From Tistrella mobilis (GTDB taxonomy: Bacteria; Pseudomonadota; Alphaproteobacteria; Tistrellales; Tistrellaceae): a stretch of 64,000 bases of DNA. The number at the start of each line of letters is the position of its first letter. Within the stretch, counting starts at the first letter, position 1. This document shows, piece by piece, positions 1 through 11,400 of the stretch. Below the pieces are notes generated by a model. That model was not told where the DNA came from. It was given only the letters and a program-made list of their open reading frames with translations, and ran no database searches. The stretch covers positions 3,165,676-3,229,675 of the forward strand of contig NZ_CP121017.1 of assembly GCF_041468085.1 (NCBI RefSeq). Reading direction: 5' to 3'. A program made the translations under genes and the position numbers.

Positions 1-1200
1 GCCTTCATCCGCGCGCATCAGGTCGCCCGGCTGTTCCTGCCGGTGGTGATGCTGCATGCGCTGGCCGATCATCTGGCGGCCCATCCCGACCGGATCCCGA
101 CCTCGGTTGCGCTGATCGTGACGGCGGGGGAACAGCTGCGCATCACCGGCCCGGTGCGCGACTGGTGCCGGCAGAGCCGGTTCGCCATCGACAACCAGTA
201 CGGGCCGACCGAAACCCATGTCGTGGCGGCAGAGCTGCTGCCGGCCGACGCCGTCGACGACTGGCCCGACCGGCCGGCGATCGGGCGGCCGGTGGATGGC
301 GCGGTGCTGTTCGTGACCGACCCGGAAGGCCGGGTTCTGCCCGACGAGGTGGCGGGAGAACTGCTGATCGGCGGCATGGCGCCGGCGATCGGCTATGCCG
401 GCGACCCGGTGCGCACCGCCGAGCGCTTCGTGACCGGCCCCGACGGCAGCCTGGTCTATCGCACCGGCGACCGGGTGATTCGCGGCCGCGACGGACGGTT
501 GACCTATCTGGGCCGGGCCGACGACCAGGTGAAGATCCGCGGCTTCCGGGTGGAGCCCGGCGAGATCGAGGCGGCGCTGGGGGCCCATGACGAGGTCGCC
601 CAGGTGCTGGTGGCGGTGCGCGGGATTGCCGGCGCCGCGACGCTGGTCGCCCATGTCGAGCCAAGGGTGATGCCGGCCGACGAGGCCGGTTTCGCGGGCC
701 GGCTGGCGGCCTGGCTGCGGGGCCGGCTGCCGGCGCCGATGGTGCCGGCGCGCTGGGTGATCACCCCGGCCCTGCCCCGATCGGCCAATGGCAAGCTGGA
801 TCGCAAGGCCCTGCCGCCGGTGGACGGGATCACCCCGGGCCAGACCGTGGGTGCGGCACCGGCGACGGAAACCGAGACGGCGCTGGCCGGGATCTGGACC
901 GCGATCCTGGGGGTGGAGACGGTGGCGCGCGGCGACGACTTCTTCGCCCTGGGCGGCCATTCGCTGCGCGCGACCCAGCTGGTCGCCCGCATCGAGCGGG
1001 ATCTGGGCCTGGCGATCCGTCTGGCGACGGTGTTCGAACACCCCACGCTCCAGGGCCTGGCCGCAGCGGTGGACGAGGCGCGGACCGACGCGCTTGCCGA
1101 TGACCTGTCCCTTCTGGACGAAGACGAGCTTGCCGCCCTTCTGGGCGGTAACGACCTGGACGCCCTTGCGGGCGACGACGATCCGGAGACCGCCGCATGA
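1..1200 (+). CDS. Non-ribosomal peptide synthetase, 3' part (adenylation-thiolation)
   Basis: The reading frame is open from base 1, so the N-terminus lies outside the window. What remains is the second half of an adenylation domain followed by a carrier domain. Visible core motifs are A5 (NQYGPTE, about nt 197-217), A7 (YRTGD, about nt 457), A8 (GRADDQVKIRGFRVEPGEIE, about nt 511-570), A10 (SANGKLDRKAL) and the carrier motif [15 protein letters not shown], whose Ser takes the phosphopantetheine arm. The protein ends in an acidic tail with no condensation or thioesterase domain, so it hands its amino acid to the next protein. It overlaps the next NRPS gene by 4 bp (ATGA), so the two are probably translationally coupled. 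The substrate cannot be read because the first half of the pocket is missing. Confidence 0.95.
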   Translation, partial: AFIRAHQVARLFLPVVMLHALADHLAAHPDRIPTSVALIVTAGEQLRITGPVRDWCRQSRFAIDNQYGPTETHVVAAELLPADAVDDWPDRPAIGRPVDGAVLFVTDPEGRVLPDEVAGELLIGGMAPAIGYAGDPVRTAERFVTGPDGSLVYRTGDRVIRGRDGRLTYLGRADDQVKIRGFRVEPGEIEAALGAHDEVAQVLVAVRGIAGAATLVAHVEPRVMPADEAGFAGRLAAWLRGRLPAPMVPARWVITPALPRSANGKLDRKALPPVDGITPGQTVGAAPATETETALAGIWTAILGVETVARGDDFFALGGHSLRATQLVARIERDLGLAIRLATVFEHPTLQGLAAAVDEARTDALADDLSLLDEDELAALLGGNDLDALAGDDDPETAA

Positions 1201-4200
1201 CCGACGCCCCCCGCCCCTCGGCCGAGGCGCTGCGCGCGAAACTGAAGACGCTCTCGCCCGAACAGCGCGCAGCGCTGGAACGCAAGCTGGCAGCGGCCAG
1301 GACGGGGGCTGCTCCCACCGGCATGGCCACTGCGGGCACAGCGATCCCGCGCATCCCGCGCGACCCGCCGCCCGCGGCATCCTTCGCGCAGGAGAGGCTG
1401 TGGTTCATCGACCGGCTGGCGCCGGGCACGGCGGCCTATAACATGCCGGCCGTGCTGCGGCTGGCCGGGGCGCTGGACCATCAGGCCCTGGAAACCGCCA
1501 TCGGGCGGATCGTGGCCCGGCACGAGGCGCTGCGCACCGCCCTGGTCGAACGGGATGGCCGGCCGGTGCAGATGATCGCCCCGGCGCCGGCCGCCTGGCC
1601 GATCGCGGTCGAGGATCTGAGCGGCTGCCCGGCCGAGACGGTCACCGCACGGGTTGCCGCCGAGGCCGAGACACCCTTCGATCTGGCCCGGCCGTTCAAG
1701 CTGCGCAGCCGGCTGCTGCGGCTGGGCGCCGACGACCATCTGCTGCTGATCACCCTGCATCATGTGGCCTCGGACGGCTGGTCGCTGGGGGTGCTGACCG
1801 CCGAGATCGGCGCGCATTACGCCGCCGCGCGCGACGGCCGCGACACGGATCTGCCGCCGCTTGCCTGCCAGTATGCCGATTTCGCCGCCTGGCAGCGCGG
1901 CCGGCTGAGCGGGGCGGCGCTGACGCGCGAGATCGACCACTGGCGCCGCACGCTCGACGGTTTCGTGCCGGGCGAGTTCCCGACCGACCGGCCGCGGCCG
2001 GCCGAGCAGTGCTTCGAGGGCGCGGTGGTCAGCCGCCGGCTGCCGGCGGCGCTGGCGGCGAAGGTCGATGCCGCAGCGCGGCGGCACAAGGCGACGCCCT
2101 TCATCATTCTGCTCGCCGCCTTCAACGCCCTGCTCGCCCGCTGGTCGGGGGAGATGGATGTGTCGGTCGGCATCCCGGTCGCCAACCGTACCCATCCCGA
2201 TCTGGAAGCGCTGATCGGCTTCTTCGTGAATGCGCTGGTGGTGCGGGTGCCGCTGGGCGGCGACCCCGCGATGGACGAGATCATCACCCGCAGCCGGGCG
2301 GCGGCCACCACCGCCTATGACCATCAGGACCTGCCCTTCGAACGGCTGGTGGCGGAGCTGGCGCCCGAGCGCGACCCGTCGCGGCCGCCGCTGTTCCGGA
2401 TCGCCTTTGCGGTGCAGAACGCGCCCCAGGGCGGCATCACCCTCGCCGGGCTGGAGCTGCGCCCCTTCACGGCCGAAATCACCCGCACCCGGATGGAAAT
2501 GGAGTGGCATGTCTTCGAACGCCGCGACCAGACCGGCGCCGCGGCGGGGCTGGATCTGGTCGTCGCCCATGCGACCGCATTGTTCGACCGGGCGACCGTC
2601 GACCGGCTGATCGACGGCTTCACGGTGCTGCTGGAGGCAGGGCTCGACCGCCCGGAGACGCGGCTTTCCGCCCTGCCGGTGATGACGGCGGCCATGGAAG
2701 CGGCGGTGATGACCGCGGGCCGCGGGCAGGCCCCCGAGGCCATCCCCGCCCCCGATCTGGGCCGGGTGCTGGCCGGGCGGCTCGCGACCGACCGGGTGGT
2801 GCTGGCAGAGGCGGATGGCCCGCGGCTGACCGGCCGCCAGCTGCTGACACGGATGGAGCGGATGGCGGCGGCGCTGGCGGCGCGCGGGCTTGCGCCCGAA
2901 ACGCCGGTGCTGCTGCTGATGGATCGTGGTATCGACCAGATCACCGCCACGCTCGCGATCTGGCGAGCCGGGCTCTGCCAGATGCCGGTCGATCCGGCCC
3001 AGCCGGATGCGCGGCTGGCGGCGATGATCACCGGCGGCGCCCCGGGGCTTGCGATCAGCGATGCCGGGGGGCTGGCGCGGCTTGCCGCCCTTGCCCCCGA
3101 CCTGCCGCGCTGCCGCACCGCCGACCTCGATGCCGAGCCGCGGCCATTGAAGGCGGTGCATGGCGACCAGCTCGCCTGGATGATCTTCACCTCGGGATCC
3201 ACCGGCACACCCAAGGCGACGCTGGTAACCCATGGCGGCGCGCTCAACACCGGCTTCGCCCAGGCGCGGATGCTGGGGCTGGGAACGGCCGACCGGGTGG
3301 CGCAACTCGCCTCCCCCGGCTTCGATGCCGCCCTCTCGGAACTGCTGATGGCGCTGATCGCCGGGGCCGAACTGATGCCGGTGCCGGCGGCGGTGGCGCG
3401 CGACCCGCTGGCGCTGGGCGATTTCCTGGCGGCCGAACGGGTGACGGTGGCGACGCTGACCCCCAGCATGCTGGCGGCGATCGGCCAGGATCTGCCCGAT
3501 CTGGCGGTGCTGCTGGTTGCGGGCGAGGCCTGCCCGCCCGAACTGGTGCACCGCTTCGCCCCTGGCCGGCAGCTGGTGAACGCCTATGGCCCCACCGAAT
3601 GCGCGGTCTGCGCGACCATGGCCGTGGGGCTGGTGGCAGAGGCGGGGCCGCCGCCGATCGGCACCGCCATCGACGGCGCGGACTGCCTGATCCTGGACCG
3701 GAACGGCCGGCTGGTGCCGGATGGCGTTGCAGGAGAACTCTGCATCGGCGGGCCGGGCGTCGGCCGCGGCTATGCCGGGCGGGCGGACCTCACCGCCGAA
3801 CGCTTCGTGCCCCACCCGGCGGCGGACCGGCCGGGTGCCCGGCTCTATCGCAGCGGCGACCTGGTCCGCCGCCGTCCGGACGGCGCGCTGGACTATCTGG
3901 GCCGGATCGACACCCAGCTGAAACTGGGCGGCAACCGGATCGAACCGGGCGAGATCGAGGCGGTGCTGCGCGCCGACCCGGCCGTGGCCGATGCGGTGGT
4001 GGATGTCGTCGAGATGCCCGGCTCCCCCGCCGCAGTCACCCCCGCGGCCCCGGCCGCCGACCAGAGCGACGGGCCGGCGATCGCGCTCCGCCCCGCCGAT
4101 GCGCTGGCCGATGGCCGGCGGCTGGAACTCTGGCCGTCGATCGCCGAGCATTTCGTCTATGACGAGACGCTCTACCACGCCATGACCCATGACGAGGCCC

Positions 4201-7200
4201 GCAACGCCCATTACCGGGCGGCGATCCGCGCCGCCGTGCCGGGCAAGGTGGTGGTGGATATCGGCACCGGCGCCGATGCCATTCTGGCCCGGCTCTGCGT
4301 CGAGGCGGGGGCCGCGAAGGTCTATGCGGTGGAGCTGCTGAAAGCCTCGGCCGACGCCGCGCGCGCGACCGTGCGGCGGCTGGGGCTCGACGACCGGATC
4401 ATCGTCGTCCAGGGCGATGCCCGGCGGGTGACCCTGCCCGAACCCGCAGACATCTGCGTGTCGGAAATCATCGGCCCGATCGGCGGCTGCGAAGGCTCTG
4501 CCGTCATCCTGAACGATGTCTGGCGGCTGCTGAAGCCCGGGGCGGAGATGATTCCGGCGCGCACGGTGTCGATGGTGGCGGGGCTGGAGCTGCCGGCCGG
4601 CTTCCGCGAGGCGCCGGGCTTTTCCGGCCTGACCGCCGGCTATGTCCGGCGGATTTTCGAGGATCGCGGCGGGCCCTTCGACCTCAGGCTCTGCCTGAAG
4701 GGCATCGGCCCCGACGATCTGCTGACCGATGCCGCGGTGTTCGAGGATCTGGACCATGCCGGGCCGGTCGCGACCGAAAGCCGGCATCAGGTGGTGCTGA
4801 CCACCCGCCGCGCCGGCCATCTGTCGGGGCTGACCGTCTGGCTGAAGCTGGAAGCCGCGCGCGGCCGGGTGATGGACACGCTGGGCGAGATCTGCTGCTG
4901 GCTGCCGGTTTTCCTGCCGGTCTTCGGCGAGGGCCGGCCCGTGCCCGCGGGCAGCCGCATCGCCATGACCATCACCCGCACGCTGCACGAAAACGGCATC
5001 AACCCGGATTTCCGGCTGACCGGCATGATCGAGATGCCCGACGGCACGGGCGAGCCCTTCGACTGGTTCTCGCCCAATCACGGCGCCGGGGCCGGCTTCC
5101 GCGCCTCGCCCTTCTATCGCCGGATCTTCCCGGAAACGGCGCCCGCTCCCGCCGCCCCCCTGCCCACCTCCCTGCTGTCTCCCGACACCGGCCGCCGGCT
5201 GGTCGCCTGGGTCACGCCGCGCGGCGGGGCCGACCCCGAAGGCGATGCGGCGCTGGCCCGCGACCGCGTGGAGGAATGGCGGGCGCTCTACGAGACCGCC
5301 GGGCCGGCGGCGGCAGAGACGCCGGCAGATCTCCGGGCGGACGCCCACCCGGACGACGCCCTCTTCGCCGGCTGGAACAGCAGCTATACCGGCCGGCCGA
5401 TCCCGGTTCACGAGATGCGCGACTGGCGCGACCGGACGGTGGCGGCGATCCGCCGCGCCATCCCCGCGGGACGCCTGCCGCATATCGCCGAAATCGGCTG
5501 CGGCGCCGGGCTGTTGCTGGAACCGCTGGCGCCCGCGGCCGCCTCGATCCTCGGCACCGATTTCTCGGCGGCGACCCTGGCGGGGCTGGAGGCACGGCTG
5601 GCCGGACGCGGCTGGCCGCATATCCGGCTGGAACGGCAGGAAGCCGCCGACCCGCTGCCGCTCGACCACCCGGTCGATCTGGTGGTGATGAATTCGGTGG
5701 CGCAGTATTTCCCCGCCCCCGCCCATGTAGAGAAGGTGCTGCTGCGGATCGGCGCGGCGCTGGCGGGGGGCGGTGCCGCCTTTCTGGGCGATATCCGCGA
5801 TCACGGGCTGGCGGAGATCTTCCATGCCTCGGTGCTGGCCTTTCAGTCCGGCGGCGCCCTGCCCGAGCGCGACGACGTGGCCCGGGCGGTGGCGGCGGAT
5901 GAAGAGCTGATGCTGGATCCGGCCTGGTTCCACGGCCTGATCGGCCGCATTCCCGGCCTCGCCCATGTCGAAACCCTGATCAAGCGCGGCCGGGGCGACA
6001 ATGAGTTGGTGCGCTATCGCTATGACGTGATGGCGGTGTTCGGCCCGGCCCCCGCCCCGATCCGCCCCGAGCTGACGCTGCCCTGGCCGGGGCCGGAGGC
6101 CCTGGCGACGTGGCTCGCCACAGTCGCGGGGCCGGTCGAGGTGACCGACATCCCCGATGCCCGCATCGCCGACGACACCGTCCGGGCGATGCGGCTGGGG
6201 CTGGTTTCCACAACTGCCGCGGGTGACGCGGCCGATCCCGACAGCCTGCACGAGCTGGGCCTGCGCCTGGGCCGGGCGGTGCGGCTGGCACCGGCGGCCT
6301 CTGGCATCGCGGGCGCAATGGACGCGCTGTTCGATGCGCCGGGGCTGGCCGACGACCCGCTGGCCCGGGGCTGGATGCGCGCGCCCTTGCCGCGGGGCCG
6401 GTTGGCGAACGATCCCCGGCTGGCGAACGACCCCCGATTGGCGAACGACCCCTTGGCGCGCCGGCGCAAGGCCGCCCTCGCCGACCGGCTGCGCCGCCGG
6501 GCGCGCGAGGTGCTGCCGGCGGCGATGGTGCCGCAGGCGGTGATGGTGCTGGACCGGCTGCCGCTCGGCGCCTCGGGCAAGCTCGATCGGGCACGGCTGC
6601 CGCGGCCCGAGACCGGCCATGCCCGCCACCCGGCGCGCGCCCTGCCGGCCGACCGGCTGGAGGCGGCGCTGGTGGCGCTGTGGGAAGAGCTGCTGGGCAC
6701 CGCGCCGATCGGGGTGACGGATGATTTCTTCGCCCTGGGCGGCCATTCCCTTCTGGGGGTGCGGCTGGTGGCCGAGGTGAAGGCACGGCTGGGCGGCACG
6801 GTGCCGCTGGACCTGCTGATGCGCGCGGGCAGCGTGCGGGCCATGGCCGACCATCTGCGTGCGACAGCTGCCGGGGCTGGAGATGCAGCGGCAGATGGCG
6901 GCCGCCTGATACCGCTGCGCCGCGCCGGCAGCGGCGCACCGCTGTTCTGCCTGCCGCCGGGTGGCGGCACGGTGTTCTGCTATGGCCCGCTGGTCGACCG
7001 GCTGGCCCCCGGCCGCCCGGTCTGGGGCCTGCAGGCCGCAGGCGTCGAGCCGGACGAGGACCCGCATGAAAGCCTGGAGGAGATGGCGGCCGCCTATCTG
7101 ACCGCGATCCGCCGCATACAACCAGAAGGACCGTATCACCTGATCGGCTGGTCCTTTGGCGGGCATGTCGCCTATCAGATGGCGGCCATGCTGACGGCGG

Positions 7201-7736
7201 CGGGCGAAGCGGTGGCGCTGCTGGCCCTGCTCGACACCTTCCCGCCCGAACATGTGCCGCGGGTGGATGAACGCTACCGGCGGGAAGAGGCTTATCTGGC
7301 CTATCTGGCCGGACTGGCGGGGATCGAAGTCGCAGAAGACGAGCTGGCGCCGCTTGCCTCAACGGCGCGGATCCGCCTGGTGGCGGACCGCGCGGTCGCG
7401 GCCGGCGCCCTGCCCGCCCGCGATGCCGAGGGCACGGTGCGCCGCCTGCTGGCCCTGACGCAGATCTCGGGCCGCCTGGCGCGCGAGGCGCAGCTGCCCG
7501 CCTATGGCGGCCCGCTCGCCATGCTGCGCGCGGCCGAGGCCCTGACCCCGGCCCTGGAAGACCTGGCCCGCCGCGACCCGGCCTGCGGCTGGGGCCGCCA
7601 CGCCACCGGCCCCCTTACCGCCGCAACCGTCCCCGGCCGCCACGACACGATGATGACCGCGCCCCATGTCGACCGCCTGGCAACCGTGATTGACCATCTG
7701 CTGACGCAGACTGTCACCGAAGCCGCAGCCGGGTAA
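1197..7736 (+). CDS. NRPS termination module C-A(MT-MT)-T-TE
   Basis: 2179 residues. Order: N-terminal docking-like helix; condensation domain (about 58-480) with active HHVASDGWS near residue 187; adenylation core with A3 (FTSGSTGTP, about 664), A5 (NAYGPTE, about 795), A7 (YRSGDL) and A8 ([14 protein letters not shown], about 905-920); first methyltransferase (about 975-1290), with [10 protein letters not shown] as SAM site and a PRMT-like [12 protein letters not shown] loop; second methyltransferase (about 1385-1700) with [14 protein letters not shown], of the usual NRPS N-methyltransferase kind; the adenylation lid (GASGKLDR, about 1790); a carrier domain ([11 protein letters not shown]); and a type I thioesterase with GWSFGG nucleophile and a late His (GRHDTM). 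The enzyme should load, methylate, condense and release the last residue of a peptide. Two methyltransferases of different families inside one adenylation domain are unusual. The first could be O-, N- or C-directed. Confidence 0.95.
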   Translation: MTDAPRPSAEALRAKLKTLSPEQRAALERKLAAARTGAAPTGMATAGTAIPRIPRDPPPAASFAQERLWFIDRLAPGTAAYNMPAVLRLAGALDHQALETAIGRIVARHEALRTALVERDGRPVQMIAPAPAAWPIAVEDLSGCPAETVTARVAAEAETPFDLARPFKLRSRLLRLGADDHLLLITLHHVASDGWSLGVLTAEIGAHYAAARDGRDTDLPPLACQYADFAAWQRGRLSGAALTREIDHWRRTLDGFVPGEFPTDRPRPAEQCFEGAVVSRRLPAALAAKVDAAARRHKATPFIILLAAFNALLARWSGEMDVSVGIPVANRTHPDLEALIGFFVNALVVRVPLGGDPAMDEIITRSRAAATTAYDHQDLPFERLVAELAPERDPSRPPLFRIAFAVQNAPQGGITLAGLELRPFTAEITRTRMEMEWHVFERRDQTGAAAGLDLVVAHATALFDRATVDRLIDGFTVLLEAGLDRPETRLSALPVMTAAMEAAVMTAGRGQAPEAIPAPDLGRVLAGRLATDRVVLAEADGPRLTGRQLLTRMERMAAALAARGLAPETPVLLLMDRGIDQITATLAIWRAGLCQMPVDPAQPDARLAAMITGGAPGLAISDAGGLARLAALAPDLPRCRTADLDAEPRPLKAVHGDQLAWMIFTSGSTGTPKATLVTHGGALNTGFAQARMLGLGTADRVAQLASPGFDAALSELLMALIAGAELMPVPAAVARDPLALGDFLAAERVTVATLTPSMLAAIGQDLPDLAVLLVAGEACPPELVHRFAPGRQLVNAYGPTECAVCATMAVGLVAEAGPPPIGTAIDGADCLILDRNGRLVPDGVAGELCIGGPGVGRGYAGRADLTAERFVPHPAADRPGARLYRSGDLVRRRPDGALDYLGRIDTQLKLGGNRIEPGEIEAVLRADPAVADAVVDVVEMPGSPAAVTPAAPAADQSDGPAIALRPADALADGRRLELWPSIAEHFVYDETLYHAMTHDEARNAHYRAAIRAAVPGKVVVDIGTGADAILARLCVEAGAAKVYAVELLKASADAARATVRRLGLDDRIIVVQGDARRVTLPEPADICVSEIIGPIGGCEGSAVILNDVWRLLKPGAEMIPARTVSMVAGLELPAGFREAPGFSGLTAGYVRRIFEDRGGPFDLRLCLKGIGPDDLLTDAAVFEDLDHAGPVATESRHQVVLTTRRAGHLSGLTVWLKLEAARGRVMDTLGEICCWLPVFLPVFGEGRPVPAGSRIAMTITRTLHENGINPDFRLTGMIEMPDGTGEPFDWFSPNHGAGAGFRASPFYRRIFPETAPAPAAPLPTSLLSPDTGRRLVAWVTPRGGADPEGDAALARDRVEEWRALYETAGPAAAETPADLRADAHPDDALFAGWNSSYTGRPIPVHEMRDWRDRTVAAIRRAIPAGRLPHIAEIGCGAGLLLEPLAPAAASILGTDFSAATLAGLEARLAGRGWPHIRLERQEAADPLPLDHPVDLVVMNSVAQYFPAPAHVEKVLLRIGAALAGGGAAFLGDIRDHGLAEIFHASVLAFQSGGALPERDDVARAVAADEELMLDPAWFHGLIGRIPGLAHVETLIKRGRGDNELVRYRYDVMAVFGPAPAPIRPELTLPWPGPEALATWLATVAGPVEVTDIPDARIADDTVRAMRLGLVSTTAAGDAADPDSLHELGLRLGRAVRLAPAASGIAGAMDALFDAPGLADDPLARGWMRAPLPRGRLANDPRLANDPRLANDPLARRRKAALADRLRRRAREVLPAAMVPQAVMVLDRLPLGASGKLDRARLPRPETGHARHPARALPADRLEAALVALWEELLGTAPIGVTDDFFALGGHSLLGVRLVAEVKARLGGTVPLDLLMRAGSVRAMADHLRATAAGAGDAAADGGRLIPLRRAGSGAPLFCLPPGGGTVFCYGPLVDRLAPGRPVWGLQAAGVEPDEDPHESLEEMAAAYLTAIRRIQPEGPYHLIGWSFGGHVAYQMAAMLTAAGEAVALLALLDTFPPEHVPRVDERYRREEAYLAYLAGLAGIEVAEDELAPLASTARIRLVADRAVAAGALPARDAEGTVRRLLALTQISGRLAREAQLPAYGGPLAMLRAAEALTPALEDLARRDPACGWGRHATGPLTAATVPGRHDTMMTAPHVDRLATVIDHLLTQTVTEAAAG
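6399..6452 (+). repeat. Three in-frame 18-bp repeats in the NRPS (RLANDP x3)
   Basis: Three consecutive 18-bp units encode Arg-Leu-Ala-Asn-Asp-Pro at residues about 1735-1752 of the NRPS. They lie in the linker between the second methyltransferase and the adenylation lid. The units differ only at synonymous positions, so this is a recent slipped-strand expansion in a loop rather than a functional motif. Confidence 0.85.
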
Positions 7737-7795
7737 GATCACACAGACCCACGAAACCTCCCCCCCTCGCAGGGACCAGATACAGGAGACGCCGG

Positions 7796-8035
7796 ATGAG
7801 CTGGGACGACGAAGAAGACCGCACGATCTATGAAGTGGTCGTGAACCACGAGGAACAGTATTCGATCTGGCCCGCCGACCGCGACCTGCCGCTCGGCTGG
7901 AACAAGGCGGGCAAACAGGGCCCGAAGGCCGAATGCCTGGAGTATATCAAAGAGGTCTGGACGGATATGCGGCCGCTTAGTCTGCGGAAGAAGATGGAGG
8001 AGGATGAGCGGCGGCGGCAGGCGGAGGAGAGGTGA
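7796..8035 (+). CDS. MbtH-like protein
   Basis: 79 residues with the full MbtH signature: [10 protein letters not shown], then LPLGW, then [17 protein letters not shown]. MbtH proteins bind NRPS adenylation domains and aid their folding and activity. The gene follows the NRPS by about 60 bp in the same direction, with AGGAGA about 9 bases before the ATG, so it closes the NRPS operon. The charged tail after MRPLSL ([15 protein letters not shown]) is a little longer than usual. Confidence 0.97.
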   Translation: MSWDDEEDRTIYEVVVNHEEQYSIWPADRDLPLGWNKAGKQGPKAECLEYIKEVWTDMRPLSLRKKMEEDERRRQAEER

Positions 8036-8042
8036 GGTCGGG

Positions 8043-8074
8043 AGCGGGGCAATGTGACATTGTGCCCCGCTTTC
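8043..8074 (+). terminator. Probable terminator of the NRPS-mbtH operon
   Basis: An inverted repeat pairs AGCGGGGC with GCCCCGCT and is followed by TT. It begins 8 bases after the mbtH stop codon. The T-run is short, so termination may be only partly intrinsic. It also overlaps the 3' end of the opposing antitoxin-like gene. Confidence 0.55.
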
Positions 8075-8291
8075 ATGCGGGCCCCGGCCCGAACGGGCCG
8101 CCCGCGCTGGCCGGCTGCCGATGCTTCTTGCGGGCAATTTCCGTCATGCCCCTGGCGCGGGCGACAACGCCAAGCGCCTTTGCAACATAGGCCGCATCGC
8201 CGGTTTCGACGGCATCGGCCATGAAGGCCGCGATTTCTTCGTCATCGACCAGTGCGGTGGCGGGGTCGTAGGTGGTGAGGGATTCGGCCAT
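8073..8291 (-). pseudogene. HigA-like antitoxin, C-terminally truncated
   Basis: 72 codons. The start (TTYDPATALVDDEEIAAFMA, then ALGVVARARGMTEIARK) matches the N-terminal half of the small 'addiction module antidote' family, which normally runs to about 95-105 residues and ends in a Xre-type helix-turn-helix. Here the match stops just where the recognition helix should begin, and the tail becomes an unrelated Gly/Pro-rich sequence. It is probably unable to bind DNA. It lies just downstream of the toxin remnant, the usual toxin-first order of this family. Confidence 0.6.
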
Positions 8292-8301
8292 CCTGGTTAC
8301 T

Positions 8302-8415
8302 CTATTCTTTGGCGAGATTTTTGGCGGTGGCGATGTCGCGGGCCGGCGACGCTTTGCCCCCGGGTTGCGACACGGTCAAGAGATCGTCGCGGCGCTGGAA
8401 ATATACACAGACCCA
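8302..8415 (-). pseudogene. 3' remnant of a HigB/Gp49-like toxin gene
   Basis: Too short for standard ORF calling. Read on the minus strand it gives VYFQRRDDLLTVSQPGGK, then ASPARDIATAKNLAKE and a stop 10 bases before the antitoxin ATG. This matches the C-terminal third of phage-derived Gp49/HigB toxins (pattern VYF-RR ... GGDKS-Q-RDI--AK-LA). The LLLCGGDK core is altered and everything upstream is missing. The match runs out about 15-25 bases from the 3' end of the SIR2 gene, so the 5' part was probably lost when that gene arrived. Confidence 0.6.
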
Positions 8416-8430
8416 TAAATCTAGGATCCC

Positions 8431-11400
8431 TCATTTCAGAAGAAATCCATGAAGCCTTTTATATTCGCTAACTTCAAGAAGGCGCGGATCAACCTCTCCA
8501 ATTTCATTGAGGCATTTCTCCAAATTTTCGAGATCCCATGGTCTTATGCCGATTGTTTTATTCAGCAACGTCAATGCCTTCTGAGGAAATTCAGAGCATA
8601 ACCCAGATTGGCTCAAGAGACTAACAATGATATCCGGACTCTCAATGGGCTGGATCCAGTCCTGGATGGTATCTAAAGCAGACGGAAACTCCTTCCCGGA
8701 CGCGATAGCCATACGGGCCAAAGGCCTCACCATCCGGGGGTCTCTCCGTTCACCGAATTTCGGCCAGATGTCGTGCCAGAACGGTTGAACACGATTCCTC
8801 CAGTATTCTTCCCGCTGGCTTGCGGAGCCTTCAAGAGCCTGCGAGAGTGCCCGAGCTGCTTCCACTAAGCCATCTTGCGGGAGTGAAGAAATCGCAGTTC
8901 GGAACTCCTCTACAGTGTATCCGTCGCTCCTTTCCAATGCAGCATAGGTGATGAAAGTGGCAAACTGATCGCGATGCTCGATGAGTTCAGCGTAATGTCT
9001 CGGGGTATCCAGAAGTTGCGGCTTCAGTGCTTCCAATAGAGGTCCATACAAGCGCGGGGACCAGAGAAAACCTTCCCAGACAGCCTTAGCTTCAACGGGA
9101 TTATCCCAACTGAACAACGGCAGAAGATGTTGCTCGGTCCACTGACGATCCCCACGAAACAACGCGATAAGCCGTGACCCCAGCAGAACACGGCCAGGGC
9201 GAAAACGGGCAGCCTGTACATCACAGATCCTGGTGAAAAAAGGCTTGATCGTGGGGGGAAGCCCGTCTCCGTCTTGAGGGTTCTTTTGGAACCAAAGATT
9301 TAATAACGCCCTCGTGACCAGACCAAACGGATGATTGATTGCGTCATCTACGGGCCGATCTGCCGGCTCCTCAAGCGCATTCGTCGTTTCAACAGTTTCC
9401 AGGGCCATATTCAGAACACGATCACACAGTTCCAGAAATATATCCTCATGGATGTTGATCGACATAGAGGCAGCATCAAGCCACCATGCAACACTATGCA
9501 CAAGCTTCTGCATGATATTGTCACGCATGGTAAATACTAAAGGCGCCGCACAGCGCCATGAGCGCTTGACGACGTGATCTGCACTCCACGCCTGTAATGC
9601 ATCGGACCATGGCTCCACCGGCCACATGTCGGTAGACGCAAGGTCAGACAATGCCATCAGGCAATGGAACATGCGCTCTCGGCAAACGTCGCGCCACTTA
9701 TCTTCATAATTAAATCTACGATCAGATCGAGTATTTTTTAGCCACTCCACCAATTCTTGGCGGCTTCGCGGAGGTACATCGATGGAAGAGTCGTCTCCGT
9801 TGTCGGGATCACCACTCACGCTCATCCAACGCGAAAATTCTTCATGCTTATGATCGCTCAGCGTCCAGCCTGGGAAATCGGCTGAAATCTGAATCAGTCT
9901 CTGCTCGCTGAGCGCTCCAAGAGCGGTACCAGAAGCTTTCAATTTGACCAAACGCAGCCAGACGGCACGACTGACGTCGTCCCGCCTGTGCTCCGGCATC
10001 AGGTCATCTGGATAATCCTCGTGCGGTGGCCCTGCCAGTATTATTGCCTCCAGGCGTTCCTGTGGCTCGCCCGCCAACGTGCAGCCCTGCAGCACGAGCA
10101 GCCTGCATACCTCCCGCTTCGTCTCTGGAGACCAAAGCCACAACGCGTCATCGGCAAGCAGCCACTCAACCCACTGCTCAGGCGGAATACAATTTTCATG
10201 GCTTGCGGCGAATAGAGCGAGGCGCTTAAAGGTGGGATACGGCAGTTCGAACCAAGCTTGGGCTACACGTGTGGCACGCGCGTCATCGTTGGCACGAACT
10301 TCCAGCCATGCATCACGCAATAATTCGATCAAGCTTACCCAGTCATGGAAGCCGCGACTCTGCCCATGCCGCTCGATCGAGGGCAAATCCCAATGTGATT
10401 GATCGTGACGATTGTCACCTTCTCTCAGATCACGAAATAGGTCGAGCGCATCCCGCAGTATATATTGAAAATCTTCCAACATATATGGCAATATTTCTTT
10501 AAATTTTTCATCGTATGGGAATTTTATTGTAGATCTCGCGTGATCAATCGACAGAACAATTTCCCAGTCTACCAATTGATTTACGCGTGCAACCTTCTCT
10601 TCATTTAAATCTCGCCCTCCCGAGGGAATCGGCGCCCTAATATTCACACAAGGCTTAAGTGCTTCACGCAGTTCGAACCGAAGACTGGCGGTCAACCCTG
10701 TTCTGTTCAGATGGCCCAACCAGCGACGCAAATGGAAGGTGTTCCAGGATGATTTTAGGCGCCCGCTGAGCACAATGTGCCATAGTTTTTTCATCACAGG
10801 ACTCGGGACGGCTTTTGGAGCGTGCGAGCGGATCTCATCAAGTTCCGCTGTATTTCCTTCACGTTCCAGCGATGCAAGACGCTCTAGTTCACGCTCGATG
10901 AGCGATGCCCAGTGGTCATGTAATTGTCCACCTTGTTGTGCAATCCAGATGATCAACCTTGGATCATCCAGATGGCGTGTCAGCCAGCGGGCCAAATGCA
11001 TCATCACATCGTCCCACCGGCTACGAGCATCCCCTCCCGACGCCAGCAGCATCCATGGCGCCCCCCGATAGGAAGCAGGTCGGCTCAACAGGCTGAAGCT
11101 CAGCTCGGTATCGACGTCATCATGCGCAGGCACATCAAATCGTATGAGATCGTTATGGCTGAAAGCCCGACGAGAAAATACCTCAAGAAACCAGTCCAGG
11201 GTCGGCACCGGATTGGAATCCGCGAATCGTTTGGCTGGTAAACCCGACTTATCCGAGATCGCCCATAGCATCCGAGCAATGAAATTGTCTTGCTGCGTAC
11301 TGGCCTGAGGTGCGGCCATGGCATATTTGACGACTATGGATTCTTTCCCCTGCGTGCCGTCACGATAGATACTGGCCCAGGCGCACAGCGTCCGGTGGAG

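Noticed and set aside
504-7253. A 2249-codon open frame on the minus strand opposite the NRPS genes
   Set aside because: It is a shadow of GC-rich coding on the plus strand. The protein is low-complexity (Arg, Gln, Gly, His-rich) with no motifs, while the plus strand has clear NRPS domains.
7741-8415. An 11-bp direct repeat ACACAGACCCA (7741-7751 and 8405-8415) as target-site duplication
   Set aside because: The copies flank mbtH and the dead toxin-antitoxin remnants rather than the SIR2 gene, and 11 bases can recur by chance.
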